From Promethearchaeota archaeon (GTDB lineage: Archaea > Asgardarchaeota > Lokiarchaeia > Sigyniarchaeales > SOKP01), in assembly GCA_030603385.1 (NCBI GenBank), contig JAUVXW010000028.1, positions 1 to 61,376 on the forward strand: DNA of 61,376 bases. Direction: 5' to 3'. The position numbers and the translations under genes were made by a program. How positions within the stretch are numbered: the first letter of the stretch is position 1; every line of letters begins with the position of its first letter. This document shows positions 37,442 through 45,714 of this stretch, piece after piece. A model generated the notes under the pieces. That model made no database searches. It was not told the origin of the DNA and saw only the letters and a program-made list of their open reading frames with translations.

Positions 37442-38704
37442 ATGGAAAAAGTTGAATTATTAGCTCCTGCAAAGAATTTTAAAGCTATTAAAGCAGCATC
37501 GAAATATGCTGATGCGGTATATTTCGGTCTCGAGAAATTTAATATGAGAATGCGTTCAGAAAATATAACTTTAGAAGATCTAAGTAAAGTTATGAATTTC
37601 TGCAATAAGCATAAATTAAAGACATATCTAACAACGAACATTTTAATGTATGATAATGAGCTAAATGAACTAAGATATACGATAGAGATTGCAAAAAATT
37701 CTGGAATAGATGCTATAATTATACATGATATAGCAGCTCTTGAAGTTGCCAAAGAATTGAATGTACCATTTCATATCTCAACCCAGTGTAATGTTTCTAA
37801 TTCTTTGTCCGCTAAATTTTATGAAGATCTGGGGGCAGAGCGAATAATTTTGGCCAGAGAGTTATCTTTAGAAAAGATTAAAGAGATTAAAAGAAATCTA
37901 GCGAAAACTGAAGTTGAGGTTTTTATACATGGAGCCATGTGTACTTCAATTAGTGGAAGATGCTACTTCTCTCAAGATATTTGTGGAACACCGGAAAAAT
38001 CAGCCAATAGAGGAAAATGTGAACAACCATGTAGAAGAAGATGGTGGGTTCGTGAAGAATCAGGGAGAGAGTATATTTATGACGGAGTAAGATTTATGAA
38101 TTCTAGGGATTTATGTACAATAGCATATATCCCTCAATTAATTGAAGCTAACATTGATGCTTTTAAAATTGAGGGAAGAATGCGTCACCCACATTACGCA
38201 GAAATTGTTACCAAAACATATCGAGAAGCAATAGAAGCGTATTATAATGGAACGTTTACAAAAAAGAAAGCTGGTAGGTGGGTCACCGAATTAAAAAAAG
38301 TCTATAATCGTGGATTTACCCCAGGTTTCTATTTTAAAAGGATGACAGAAGAAGATCATCAACACAAATCACCTACAAATTTGTCTCACTTTCGTTATAT
38401 AAAAATTGGTCAAGTAAACGAATACAATCCTAGTACAAAGTATGCATCTATCTCCTTAGATAATGGATATCTTACTAAAAACGATGACCTAATTATTATG
38501 GGCAAAGAAACAGATACTTATATTCACCAAAAAGCTAATGAAATTAAATATCAAGGTAAATTAGTAAGTAAAACACCTCGCGGAACTAAAGATGAAAAAG
38601 TATCAGTTGAATTAAAAATAGAAGATGTTGTAATTGGAAAAGGGCAGGATAAAATTTATGTTTTTACTGATAAAACTTACGGAAATGAATATGTTTTACC
38701 CTAA
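37442..38704 (+). CDS. Peptidase U32 family protein
   Basis: This 420-residue protein starts ELLAPAKNFKAIKAA and carries the U32 signature EVFIHGAMCTSISGRCYFSQ. Cys-rich extensions follow (CGTPEKSANRGKCEQPCRRR) with the cysteines that hold an iron-sulfur cluster in RlhA/TrhP-like proteins, then FKIEGRMRHPHYAE. A C-terminal beta-barrel extension is present. Although called peptidases, characterised bacterial homologues are tRNA or rRNA hydroxylation factors (TrhP, RlhA), so RNA modification is the more likely role. It marks the right edge of clear host sequence. Confidence 0.87.
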   Translation: MEKVELLAPAKNFKAIKAASKYADAVYFGLEKFNMRMRSENITLEDLSKVMNFCNKHKLKTYLTTNILMYDNELNELRYTIEIAKNSGIDAIIIHDIAALEVAKELNVPFHISTQCNVSNSLSAKFYEDLGAERIILARELSLEKIKEIKRNLAKTEVEVFIHGAMCTSISGRCYFSQDICGTPEKSANRGKCEQPCRRRWWVREESGREYIYDGVRFMNSRDLCTIAYIPQLIEANIDAFKIEGRMRHPHYAEIVTKTYREAIEAYYNGTFTKKKAGRWVTELKKVYNRGFTPGFYFKRMTEEDHQHKSPTNLSHFRYIKIGQVNEYNPSTKYASISLDNGYLTKNDDLIIMGKETDTYIHQKANEIKYQGKLVSKTPRGTKDEKVSVELKIEDVVIGKGQDKIYVFTDKTYGNEYVLP

Positions 38705-38833
38705 ATTTTACTGTCCGAATCTGTAAGCAATCTAACTAATTCTTCAATAAATACACTCTCCTCTTCTTCCATTGGAGAATTTCCCCATCGTCTTTGTGGT
38801 GATGGAAAAAAAAATTGGGAAAAATGGAAACTT
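38701..38833 (-). pseudogene. C-terminal gene remnant at the host/accessory junction
   Basis: A minus-strand frame reads SFHFSQFFFPSPQRRWGNSP and on to EELVRLLTDSDSKI, ending with a TAG that overlaps the U32 stop. It has protein-like composition, with Trp, Pro and Arg codons unusual for AT-rich spacer. The frame is closed upstream by TAA and has only an internal ATG at 38772 (23 residues). I read it as the tail of a lost gene truncated on insertion; I cannot name the family. Confidence 0.35.
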
Positions 38834-38875
38834 CTTTATAAAGGCTCTCAGCGGTAGTGAGAGCGCTCACTAAAG
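38834..38875 (+). ncRNA. Possible structured RNA or operator: GC-rich hairpin after a TATA-like box
   Basis: TTTATAAA at 38834-38841 is followed at 38844-38864 by GCTCTCA-N7-TGAGAGC, a 7-bp perfect hairpin. The downstream CTCAC at 38866-38870 can pair instead with GTGAG (38857-38861 region). This is an island of high GC in very AT-rich sequence. It could be a small RNA, a protein-bound operator or an end of the mobile element. No tRNA cloverleaf can be formed. Confidence 0.3.
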
Positions 38876-39165
38876 TTAGACAATGATATCGACAAAAAAG
38901 GATTATTATAGAAAGTTAGATAGAATAGTCATGCAAAATAGAGATAAATATTAGATATTTTAATTTTCAGAATTATGTCGAGAATGAGCTAAAATTTTAA
39001 GAGGCCATATTTACATACAAAAAAGTATGTGATAAAATCATTAATTTTATTCAAGTTACTACAAAATTATCTTTTTCTAGAATTAATGAGATAAGAATGA
39101 TATAAAAAGAAAAAACGGTGACAGAAATCGAATAATTATTAATGGGTTAATCTTGCAGTGGAAAT
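38876..39165. other. AT-rich spacer of the accessory region
   Basis: I see no gene, repeat or tRNA in this stretch. Reading frames are short on both strands. It lies between the U32 gene and the KTSC-DUF262 gene and may contain the left attachment site of the element, but no duplicated core was found within the window. Confidence 0.25.
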
Positions 39166-39363
39166 CTAATATTTTTGATCTTTTTCTAATGAATCTGATT
39201 TTAAAATATCTTGATAAAAATCAAATTTATTAAATGCTTCTTTAACATAGAAATAATATTTTCTTAGAAATATCAAATCCTTATCAAATCGATATATTGT
39301 TGATTTACTAGAATTTTTATATTTCTCTTTCCAATAATTAAATAAAAATATTAAGAATTTAGA
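39166..39363 (-). pseudogene. Truncated reading frame upstream of the DUF262 gene
   Basis: A 66-codon minus-strand frame reads WKEKYKNSSKSTIYRFDKD and VKEAFNKFDFYQDIL, which looks like real protein sequence, and ends with TAG at 39166. It lacks any ATG, GTG or TTG between its upstream TGA and the coding-like part, so it is either a gene remnant or starts at ATA. It is divergent from the KTSC-DUF262 gene. Family unknown. Confidence 0.35.
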
Positions 39364-39398
39364 TCATTTATTATTAATAAAAAATACCCAATATTGGG

Positions 39399-40700
39399 AT
39401 GAATATGGAATACATTAAGAATATCTCTGACGAAATTGATAAAATCGGATTTAAGGCATATGGTAAAATCATAGAAATAGAATTTGTAGATGGAGTTATA
39501 CATAGGTATGAAAATGTTCAAAAGAAAATTTTTGATGATTTCAGGAACGCTGATTCACAAAAAGATTATTATGTTAATCACATCCAAAACAGCAATCTTG
39601 ATTATGATACTATTAAAGAGGGAAATAGATCCGATATTGAGGTATTGAAAGATCGACAACGTAATCTAGTAACTCAATTTGTGGATTATAACTTGAGAGC
39701 ATTGGCAGAATTGTTAGAAGAAAAAACTATTGATCTTCAACCTCAATATCAGCGAAGATATCGTTGGAATGATGAAAGACAATCGAAATTAATAGAATCA
39801 TTTATAATGAATGTTCCAGTTCCTCCAATATTTTTAAATGAAGATGAATTTGGAAAATATTCTGTTATAGATGGTAAACAACGATTAAATACTATTCAAA
39901 GATTTCTTACAAGTGAATTAGAACTAGTTGGTCTAGAAGTATATAGAGATTTTAATGGAAAAACTTTTTCTGATCTACCATTAATATATCAAAATTATAT
40001 AAAAACTCGAGCTGTTTTGAGGGCAATTATAATACTCAGCGAATCTGATGAGGATATTAAATACAAAGTTTTTCAACGTCTAAATACTGGAGGTGTAAGC
40101 TTAAACGCTCAGGAGATACGGAATAGTGCTTATCCTGGAGATTTAAATGATTTGATTTTGACATTGTCTGAGAATTCAACATTTCACAAATTATTAGGAG
40201 TAGATGATATAAATGAATCAAAAATTTATCAAGAAATGAAGGATGTAGAATATGTACTCAGATTTTTCACTTTTTTTGAGAATCCAAACTATTTTTCAGG
40301 AGATATTGCTTGGAAAATGAGTGATTTCATTAGAAAAAATCAAAGGATGGATAGAAGTAAAATTATAAAATTTGAAAAGAAATTTCTATCTACAATTAAT
40401 TTTATTTATAGATTATTTGGTGAATATGCTTTTAAAAGATGGTGGGAAACTAAGGGTGAATGGAAGAAAAAAATTACAACGCCATTGTTTGATGCTGTAA
40501 TATTCGCATGTGTAGACCGTGATGAAAGTCTTTCAATACCGAATGATTTTGATAAGGATGATTTTATCATAGAATATAAAAAACTTTTCTCAGATAAAGC
40601 TTTTGATGATTCAATTACTTATCACACAGGTACTTCCCCTGCCTTTAACACACGGAAGGATAAGGTCTATAAATTAATAACTGTTTCCTTAGAAAGGTAA
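39399..40700 (+). CDS. KTSC-DUF262 fusion protein (GmrSD/ParB-like nuclease family)
   Basis: The protein has 433 residues. Residues about 1-75 look like a KTSC domain (GKIIEIEFVDGVIHRYENV with ADSQKDYYVNHI), a small module linked to RNA- and nucleic-acid-associated proteins. Residues about 95-350 form a DUF262 domain, including LQPQYQRRYRWNDERQSKLI, YSVIDGKQRLNTI (the conserved DGKQR) and FQRLNTGGVSLNAQE. DUF262 has a ParB-like fold and occurs in GmrS and in defence systems. The gene precedes a HEPN gene by 7 bp. Together they resemble the DUF262-HEPN pairs described from defence islands; targets are unknown. Confidence 0.85.
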   Translation: MNMEYIKNISDEIDKIGFKAYGKIIEIEFVDGVIHRYENVQKKIFDDFRNADSQKDYYVNHIQNSNLDYDTIKEGNRSDIEVLKDRQRNLVTQFVDYNLRALAELLEEKTIDLQPQYQRRYRWNDERQSKLIESFIMNVPVPPIFLNEDEFGKYSVIDGKQRLNTIQRFLTSELELVGLEVYRDFNGKTFSDLPLIYQNYIKTRAVLRAIIILSESDEDIKYKVFQRLNTGGVSLNAQEIRNSAYPGDLNDLILTLSENSTFHKLLGVDDINESKIYQEMKDVEYVLRFFTFFENPNYFSGDIAWKMSDFIRKNQRMDRSKIIKFEKKFLSTINFIYRLFGEYAFKRWWETKGEWKKKITTPLFDAVIFACVDRDESLSIPNDFDKDDFIIEYKKLFSDKAFDDSITYHTGTSPAFNTRKDKVYKLITVSLER

Positions 40701-40707
40701 AGACTCA

Positions 40708-41403
40708 ATGATAACTTCAAGTGCCTATGATATGTTTCTTAAATCCTTAGAAATTGCCAGAGGATTAATTCAATTAGATACGTATAGCGTACCACCTAAA
40801 CCAGAAGATAAGAAATATGTTTATGGTTTACGAGGGGGTTCTGTAATATTGATTGTTGCATCATTTGAAGAATTTTTAAATAGTTTACCCGATACCCATT
40901 TAGATGTCATAAAAAGACACATCAGAAATATTGATTTTTCAAAATTACCTGGTAAATTTATAATAACAAATGTTTCTAGGACATTATTTGAATTATCAAA
41001 GAATAAAGATATTGGAAAAATACCAGATGTAAAAAAAACTTGTAGATCTATTATTAATGATGAGATAAATACTTCAGTTTTCAAATTACAAGGTTTTAAT
41101 CCTAGACCAAAGCAGATAAATAATCTTTTTAAGGTAATTGGATTTGAAAATATTTTTGAACAAATAACAGAAAGATTTCAAAAAAGATGGCATAAAAGAA
41201 TCAGTACATATCTTATTATGGATAAATTAAACGAGATAATTGAAAGACGGAATAGGGTTGCTCATAATGCATCTATGACATCTCATATAACTAAAAACGA
41301 TTTAAATGAGGCAATTGATTTTCTAAGGATTTTAGCTCGGTTATTAGATATGACATATAAAAAACGAATAAATTATATCTGTATATCAGCAAAAATCACG
41401 TAA
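40708..41403 (+). CDS. HEPN-domain protein (MAE_28990/RiboL-PSP-like)
   Basis: This 231-residue, mostly helical protein ends with a HEPN-like signature: IIERRNRVAHNASMTS, containing R-x4-H (RNRVAH), the catalytic motif of HEPN ribonucleases. The N-terminal GGSVILIVASFEEFLNSL helix is also typical of MAE_28990-type HEPN proteins. It sits 7 bp after the KTSC-DUF262 gene. The pair is likely one operon, probably an abortive-infection or toxin-like RNA-cleaving module. Confidence 0.75.
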   Translation: MITSSAYDMFLKSLEIARGLIQLDTYSVPPKPEDKKYVYGLRGGSVILIVASFEEFLNSLPDTHLDVIKRHIRNIDFSKLPGKFIITNVSRTLFELSKNKDIGKIPDVKKTCRSIINDEINTSVFKLQGFNPRPKQINNLFKVIGFENIFEQITERFQKRWHKRISTYLIMDKLNEIIERRNRVAHNASMTSHITKNDLNEAIDFLRILARLLDMTYKKRINYICISAKIT

Positions 41404-41485
41404 TAAATAAAAATAATGAATTTTTATAAGATTCGAGGATGAGAGTATTGTATAAAAATTTGCTGAAATTCCAGTAAGTTGCAAT

Positions 41486-41513
41486 GAAATCTTATAAAAT
41501 ATCATAAGATTTC
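41486..41513. terminator. Hairpin between convergent genes
   Basis: A perfect 10-bp inverted repeat, GAAATCTTAT-N8-ATAAGATTTC, lies between the HEPN gene and the convergent gene ending at 41514. The convergent position suggests a bidirectional terminator or transcript-stabilising hairpin. Confidence 0.5.
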
Positions 41514-42116
41514 TTATAGAAATCTGATTTTTTCCAGGTAATAGTCAAAATCTATTCCTTTATTGAGCGAATCATCATATTCCATTAATTTTTTGAGTTT
41601 TAAATGAGAATATTTTGTATGGTATAGAACTCTTAACAGAAATACCGGGAGTATTCCAATATAATAGCATTTAAGATAAAATAATTCTTTTTCATATCCA
41701 AGTAATCTACAGGATATAACTTCATGTAAATTTAAGGCTTCTCTAATCTCATTTTCAGTTAAATCCCTAACAAGTAATCCCATATTTTTATCCAATTCTT
41801 TTTTTGAAATGTTAGGGTTTCGAGAAGCAATATAACTTCTAAATTGTTTTCTATCCTCTTGATTCAAATATTTCATAACAGCAGCAATAACTTTTTCAAA
41901 ATATTTTTCTTCATTAAGTAAAAATGCTCTTATGTTTAAGGCCATATCAGGAGCTATATTAAAATCATTTTTATTCCTAACTCTACAAGAAATTGTAGTG
42001 GACCTACTATGCCAAAAATGTCTTTTTCTTTTATTGATAATATAATATTCTGAATCATCTTTGTCAACAATGTTGTTAACAACTTCCAGGATTCTTTTAC
42101 TCATTTTTCTCAACAT
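41514..42116 (-). CDS. Accessory protein of unknown function
   Basis: The protein is about 200 residues, with start at the ATG at 42116 (or 42104). The frame continues to a TTG at 42185, but the added part runs through TATA-like DNA and the inverted-repeat arm at 42120-42133, so I exclude it. The sequence is helical with several Arg/Lys-rich stretches and a hydrophobic segment near residues 145-165. No recognised motif. It is divergent from a 40-codon frame across a symmetric promoter. Confidence 0.6.
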   Translation of the reverse strand: MLRKMSKRILEVVNNIVDKDDSEYYIINKRKRHFWHSRSTTISCRVRNKNDFNIAPDMALNIRAFLLNEEKYFEKVIAAVMKYLNQEDRKQFRSYIASRNPNISKKELDKNMGLLVRDLTENEIREALNLHEVISCRLLGYEKELFYLKCYYIGILPVFLLRVLYHTKYSHLKLKKLMEYDDSLNKGIDFDYYLEKIRFL

Positions 42117-42119
42117 TTG

Positions 42120-42213
42120 GAAATATTGTAAACCTATTATGGAATATAAATCAATGAAAATATATAAATAATTATTATTAATCAATTAATTTAATCCATG
42201 TTTACAATATTTC
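42120..42213. promoter_or_regulatory. Divergent promoter bracketed by a 14-bp inverted repeat
   Basis: GAAATATTGTAAAC at 42120-42133 and its exact reverse complement at 42200-42213 flank a central AT-rich region with bidirectional TATA-like sequence (near 42158-42170). Each arm ends 1-3 nt before an ATG: 42116 on the minus strand and 42215 on the plus strand. Mirror-image placement suggests operators or paired leader elements that control both genes together. Confidence 0.5.
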
Positions 42214-42214
42214 A

Positions 42215-42337
42215 ATGCGAAATCTTGAAGTTAAGATGCTTTCTCAAAATATTCCGCCGGAAAAAGTGAAATTTCACCATAGTGATTTATTGAATTATCC
42301 TATTAATGGGATATTTCAAAAAATGTTCGAAAATTAG
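42215..42337 (+). CDS. Small 40-residue protein, possible regulator
   Basis: An ATG one base after an inverted-repeat arm opens 40 codons (MRNLEVKMLSQNIPPEKVKF...). It is too short to classify. The mirrored promoter arrangement with the gene ending at 41514 is the main reason to consider it real. No Shine-Dalgarno. Confidence 0.35.
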   Translation: MRNLEVKMLSQNIPPEKVKFHHSDLLNYPINGIFQKMFEN

Positions 42338-42641
42338 AACTTTTCTAAATTTTGGAAAAGCGAAAGATCTTTAAAGTTAATGAATTAAAAATTGTTAAAA
42401 ATTTTTAACTCGAGAAATTGTGCAAGAATTTGCATTGTTTGAAAATTTGAAGAATTTTTCGAATTTAGAAATCTGAAAAATTTTTTACTTTCGAAAATAA
42501 TTCAGAGATTATTGAAAGCAAATTTGCGATAAATTAAGTTACCTTAAGATTGCATTATTGCACTTTTAAGGTTGAAAGTTAAATAATTGAACTTTTTGAA
42601 AAAGCTCATAGTTGACTTTTTGAAATTTATTAAATCTTTTT
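42338..42641. other. AT-rich non-coding stretch with short self-complementary runs
   Basis: No reading frame of note. Many short motifs of the type GAAAATTT and AAATTTTC recur, some able to form small hairpins. It may be decayed sequence or contain a replication or regulatory element; nothing is diagnostic. Confidence 0.25.
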
Positions 42642-42866
42642 TTAATCAGTATAACCACATTCTCTTCTTATTTTCATAATTTCTTCTTTATTTCTTTCCT
42701 TAAACTCTATATAATATTCATTTTCATTTTTAGAGAAAAATAGACATTCTTCGAAAGCTAAACGTGTGAAAAAGCGACTGATTTTTTCTTTTAAAACTTC
42801 AAGACCAGGACTTATTAATCTTGCTTTCCAGAATTTTTCTTTATATTTTTTATTTATAATATTTAT
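42642..42866 (-). CDS. Short helical protein with no standard start (ATA start or remnant)
   Basis: About 74 codons are open between a TAA at 42872-42870 and the stop at 42642. The sequence (KEKFWKARLISPGLEVLKEK followed by FTRLAFEECLFF) looks coding. There is no ATG, GTG or TTG near its beginning; ATA codons at 42866 and 42857 are the only plausible starts. It is either a truncated remnant or another ATA-initiated gene. Unknown family. Confidence 0.4.
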   Translation of the reverse strand: MNIINKKYKEKFWKARLISPGLEVLKEKISRFFTRLAFEECLFFSKNENEYYIEFKERNKEEIMKIRRECGYTD

Positions 42867-42930
42867 AAATTATTTTCGATTTTTAATACTTATGATATGA
42901 CATGATGAGTTTAGATGATTAAGTGAAAAA

Positions 42931-43359
42931 TTATTTCTTTCTTTCTTTGTCCCTCTTTATTGAATCTTCACATTCACTCAAGACCTTTAAAATATAAATT
43001 TTAATCGAATCAAATTCATTTTCATCAAGACGACGAATATAAGGTATTGCCTGTGAAAGATAATTATAAATATAGTTTTTATCATATGTAGGATAACCTC
43101 CTTTATTTAATTCTTTTCTTAAATCAGAGTATATATCTTCATATCCCTCAAGTTTATATTTCTTAACAAGCTCATCGAGTGATAATGACAAAACATCCTC
43201 CCTAATGTAAGAATATAGCATATCAATATGCTTAATTGATTTAAGTAGTAGTATACCACCACCAGCAAGAATTAAGATATTTTCTATATTGTCTTCCCTC
43301 TTACTTGGTCTCCATAATATAACATTACCATTTGGTAATAAATATTTATTAACTATCAT
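42931..43359 (-). CDS. Accessory protein of unknown function
   Basis: This product of about 142 residues has a hydrophobic stretch (NILILAGGGILLLKSI) and then an acidic helical region that ends in a Lys/Arg-rich tail (KRDKERKK). I choose the ATG at 43359; a TTG three codons upstream is possible. It is probably co-directional with the next upstream gene. No family recognised. Confidence 0.55.
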   Translation of the reverse strand: MIVNKYLLPNGNVILWRPSKREDNIENILILAGGGILLLKSIKHIDMLYSYIREDVLSLSLDELVKKYKLEGYEDIYSDLRKELNKGGYPTYDKNYIYNYLSQAIPYIRRLDENEFDSIKIYILKVLSECEDSIKRDKERKK

Positions 43360-43399
43360 TCCTATCAATTTGTTTATATCTTAAAAAAAAATTAAAATT

Positions 43400-43672
43400 T
43401 TAAATTGTTCTTTTTCCATTCTCGTCTAATTTCTTTACTTTTTCACATATCGTACCTTGTTTCACTTGGTATCTAATATATTCACCACTATATCTATCTA
43501 ATTCGCAATTTAACACTTCTGTTATATTACTATAATAAATATTTTTCGAGTATCCCAAAGCAATTAAATCTGTAATTATTGGCATTTCAACAAGATCTTT
43601 TGGTTGTTTTCCTTCTACCCAATGACCTTTTTTCTTATCTATATATGTATTACGTATTTCATCAAGATCCAG
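43400..43672 (-). CDS. Accessory protein of unknown function (CTG start likely)
   Basis: The standard start at 43585 would give 61 residues. The frame continues upstream with coding-like sequence (DEIRNTYIDKKKGHWVEGKQ) to a TGA, with no ATG, GTG or TTG. CTG at 43672-43670, with GGAG 11 nt upstream, is the best start and gives 90 residues. No family recognised. The gene is 41 bp upstream of the 42931-43359 gene in the same direction, so they may form an operon. Confidence 0.5.
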   Translation of the reverse strand: MDLDEIRNTYIDKKKGHWVEGKQPKDLVEMPIITDLIALGYSKNIYYSNITEVLNCELDRYSGEYIRYQVKQGTICEKVKKLDENGKRTI

Positions 43673-43773
43673 AGGTTTATTTTCTCCAAACTTTCAATTT
43701 TTATTCACTTCCTTTTATTTTTTACTCTCTTTCCTGAATATTTTTTTCATGGTCATGGAGCCAGGAGAAAATT

Positions 43774-44673
43774 TTAATGATCTAAATATTTTTTATTTTC
43801 TTCTATATAATATTTAAAAAACCATTGAATAAATGGGAATGCATAATCTTTTTTATCAGCTTTTTCTAAAGCTCTATAATATTGATCCCTAAATTTTGCA
43901 TCTATATCAATCAAAGGATAATTATTCTTATTTAAAATATAGGTTATTAAAAAACGTGCCACACGCCCATTCCCATCTCCAAATGGATGTATAGCAACAA
44001 ACCGATAATGCATTACAGAAGCAACAAATACAGGATGTAAAATATCCTTTTTATCATTATACCATTCAAATAGATCTTTTAAAAGCATTTCAATTTCAAT
44101 TTTAGACATAGGAGGTTCATAATTACTTCCTTCTATAAAAACAGGATAATTCCTAATAACTCCAGCGATATTATGATCAGTTATTTCAAATAATTCTCTA
44201 TGCCATTTACATACTAAATCCATTGATAATTCTTCAATAGTAGTAACTATTTTTTCATAAATGTTCATATGAGCTTTTGTTTCAATAACATCATTAAGCG
44301 GTTTATTATTTGGTGTAATGTTATTATTTATCACTTTTTCTGTTTCACGTAAAGTTAACGTTGATCCTTCAATTTTACTTGAATGATGAGTAAATCGAAT
44401 ACCAAAACTTCTTAGGTTTTTCGCTTTGATTGATGAAGGCATTGAATTAAAAGAATCTTGATATTTTTTAGTTATCTTTTCTATAATTGGAATCCATCTG
44501 TCTTTAACTACCTCATAAGAAAAATCTTCCCATAATTGAACTAAATCATCATAAGGAGGTATCTCTACCCCAACATACTTCTCTTTTTTAAAAAATTTCT
44601 TATCCTTTCGATAAGAATAGGATAAATAATTATATTCTCTTCCATTAACTTTATGTTTTATTATTGTTGCCAT
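43774..44673 (-). CDS. Fic (AMPylation) family protein with N-terminal inhibitory helix
   Basis: The protein has 299 residues. The Fic catalytic motif HPFGDGNGRVARFL begins at His229. An (S/T)xxxE(G/N) inhibitory motif is present at Ser98-Glu102-Gly103 (HSSKIEG), so this is a class II Fic whose helix blocks ATP binding until released. Fic enzymes transfer AMP (or other nucleotide parts) to hydroxyl groups of target proteins and often act as toxins or regulators. The N-terminal 90 residues form an extra helical region, as in the widespread Fic/DUF4172-like architecture. No separate antitoxin gene is adjacent. Confidence 0.9.
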   Translation of the reverse strand: MATIIKHKVNGREYNYLSYSYRKDKKFFKKEKYVGVEIPPYDDLVQLWEDFSYEVVKDRWIPIIEKITKKYQDSFNSMPSSIKAKNLRSFGIRFTHHSSKIEGSTLTLRETEKVINNNITPNNKPLNDVIETKAHMNIYEKIVTTIEELSMDLVCKWHRELFEITDHNIAGVIRNYPVFIEGSNYEPPMSKIEIEMLLKDLFEWYNDKKDILHPVFVASVMHYRFVAIHPFGDGNGRVARFLITYILNKNNYPLIDIDAKFRDQYYRALEKADKKDYAFPFIQWFFKYYIEENKKYLDH

Positions 44674-44763
44674 ATGATCTTATTATCACCACAAATATAT
44701 ATAATTTTTGCTTTTTATATAAAATGTGGAGATAATTTTTTCTATTTTTTCTTAGTAAATATA

Positions 44764-44913
44764 CTAAGATTTCTTTTCTTTCACAACAAAATAAATAAAA
44801 CCCTTAATGTCTTTAGTACCAATTACTTCAAAACCAATTTTATCAAGTTTTTCTTTTGCTGCTAAAAATTCTTTAGCAAATTTCATTTCAGAATCCATTT
44901 CTAAAGACATCAT
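44764..44913 (-). CDS. Small 49-residue protein
   Basis: ATG at 44913 opens MMSLEMDSEMKFAKEFLAAK, followed by DKIGFEVIGTKDIKGFIYFV and stop at 44764. It is compact, charged and well-formed for a real microprotein. It lies upstream of, and in the same direction as, the Fic gene (about 90 bp). It could be a Fic partner, but there is no direct evidence. Confidence 0.5.
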   Translation of the reverse strand: MMSLEMDSEMKFAKEFLAAKEKLDKIGFEVIGTKDIKGFIYFVVKEKKS

Positions 44914-45152
44914 TATTTAAAATAAATTCTAATCAACTATTTAAATGTATTGGTAAAAATGCCCAAAAACTAGTGAAAAAAGCTATATTTTAATCAATTT
45001 TTTAAGGATTAGGATAATAATCATTATCTAAATTATCATCATCAAATTATAATTTAGTAATTAATAATTTATTATACTCTTTGACAATATAAAGCTTGTA
45101 TTAATAATTTAGTTTAAAAAGAAAAAAGATATCATTAATATTGGTGACTAAA

Positions 45153-45686
45153 ATGGCAAAAAAACCGAGTCAAGAACCAAGATTAAAACCAGTATTAAAA
45201 AGATACATATCGAGAATTGGAGAACTAGGAAAAGAAATAAAAGTTCCTAAGGTCGAGTACGGATATATATTTCATTATCCTAAAGGAACTATTACTCAAA
45301 AAAGACAAAAAAAGTTTTTAGGAAGAAGTTTTCAAGCATTTAAGCCAAAAAGCGAGAATACAATCGTTATCAACCATAAAACAGAAATTTCTCCTGAACA
45401 TGCTAAATCGTTGGCAAGTAATCCAAAATTGAAAGCAGAGGTTTATTCTGATATAATAAAAGTATTTTTAATAAAAAATGTAGAATATGTAGTAAAACGG
45501 CAAGAAAATGCTTTTTTTCTCTCAGTACAGATCTTTCTTGAAAATGAAGGTAAAATTTCTATGAACCAATTTTATAAAGCAGTTCGTAATTTATTTTCAG
45601 CAGATCTTTATTCAGTTATAATTATCCAAGAAAAATGTTCAGGAAAAGTAAAAGGGAAAGATGTTGATTCTCCATATCACATTTAA
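45153..45686 (+). CDS. Accessory protein of unknown function
   Basis: This 177-residue product has a basic N-terminus (MAKKPSQEPRLKPVLKRYIS), a beta-rich middle (YGYIFHYPKG, NTIVINHKTEI) and an alpha/beta C-terminal part (FFLSVQIFLENEGKISMNQF). The ATG at 45153 has GGTGA five bases upstream; the in-frame TTG and GTG at 45141 and 45144 overlap the Shine-Dalgarno itself and are not the start. The fold may resemble archaeal DUF2299-like or secretion-chaperone-like proteins, which is weak. It is adjacent to the integrase gene, convergent. Confidence 0.6.
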   Translation: MAKKPSQEPRLKPVLKRYISRIGELGKEIKVPKVEYGYIFHYPKGTITQKRQKKFLGRSFQAFKPKSENTIVINHKTEISPEHAKSLASNPKLKAEVYSDIIKVFLIKNVEYVVKRQENAFFLSVQIFLENEGKISMNQFYKAVRNLFSADLYSVIIIQEKCSGKVKGKDVDSPYHI

Positions 45687-45714
45687 TAAGAATCTCTTCT
45701 TTTCTTTATCCAAT

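Noticed and set aside
38834..38875. tRNA at the junction that could be the attachment site
   Set aside because: The hairpin is isolated; no acceptor stem, T-arm (GGTTCGA-type) or anticodon arm can be formed around it.
42117..42185. TTG start at 42185 for the gene ending at 41514
   Set aside because: The extra 23 residues would be encoded by the TATA-like and inverted-repeat DNA; ATG 42116 or 42104 is more likely.
45141..45152. TTG/GTG start for the 45153 gene
   Set aside because: These codons are part of the GGTGA Shine-Dalgarno itself; ATG at 45153 is at the correct distance.
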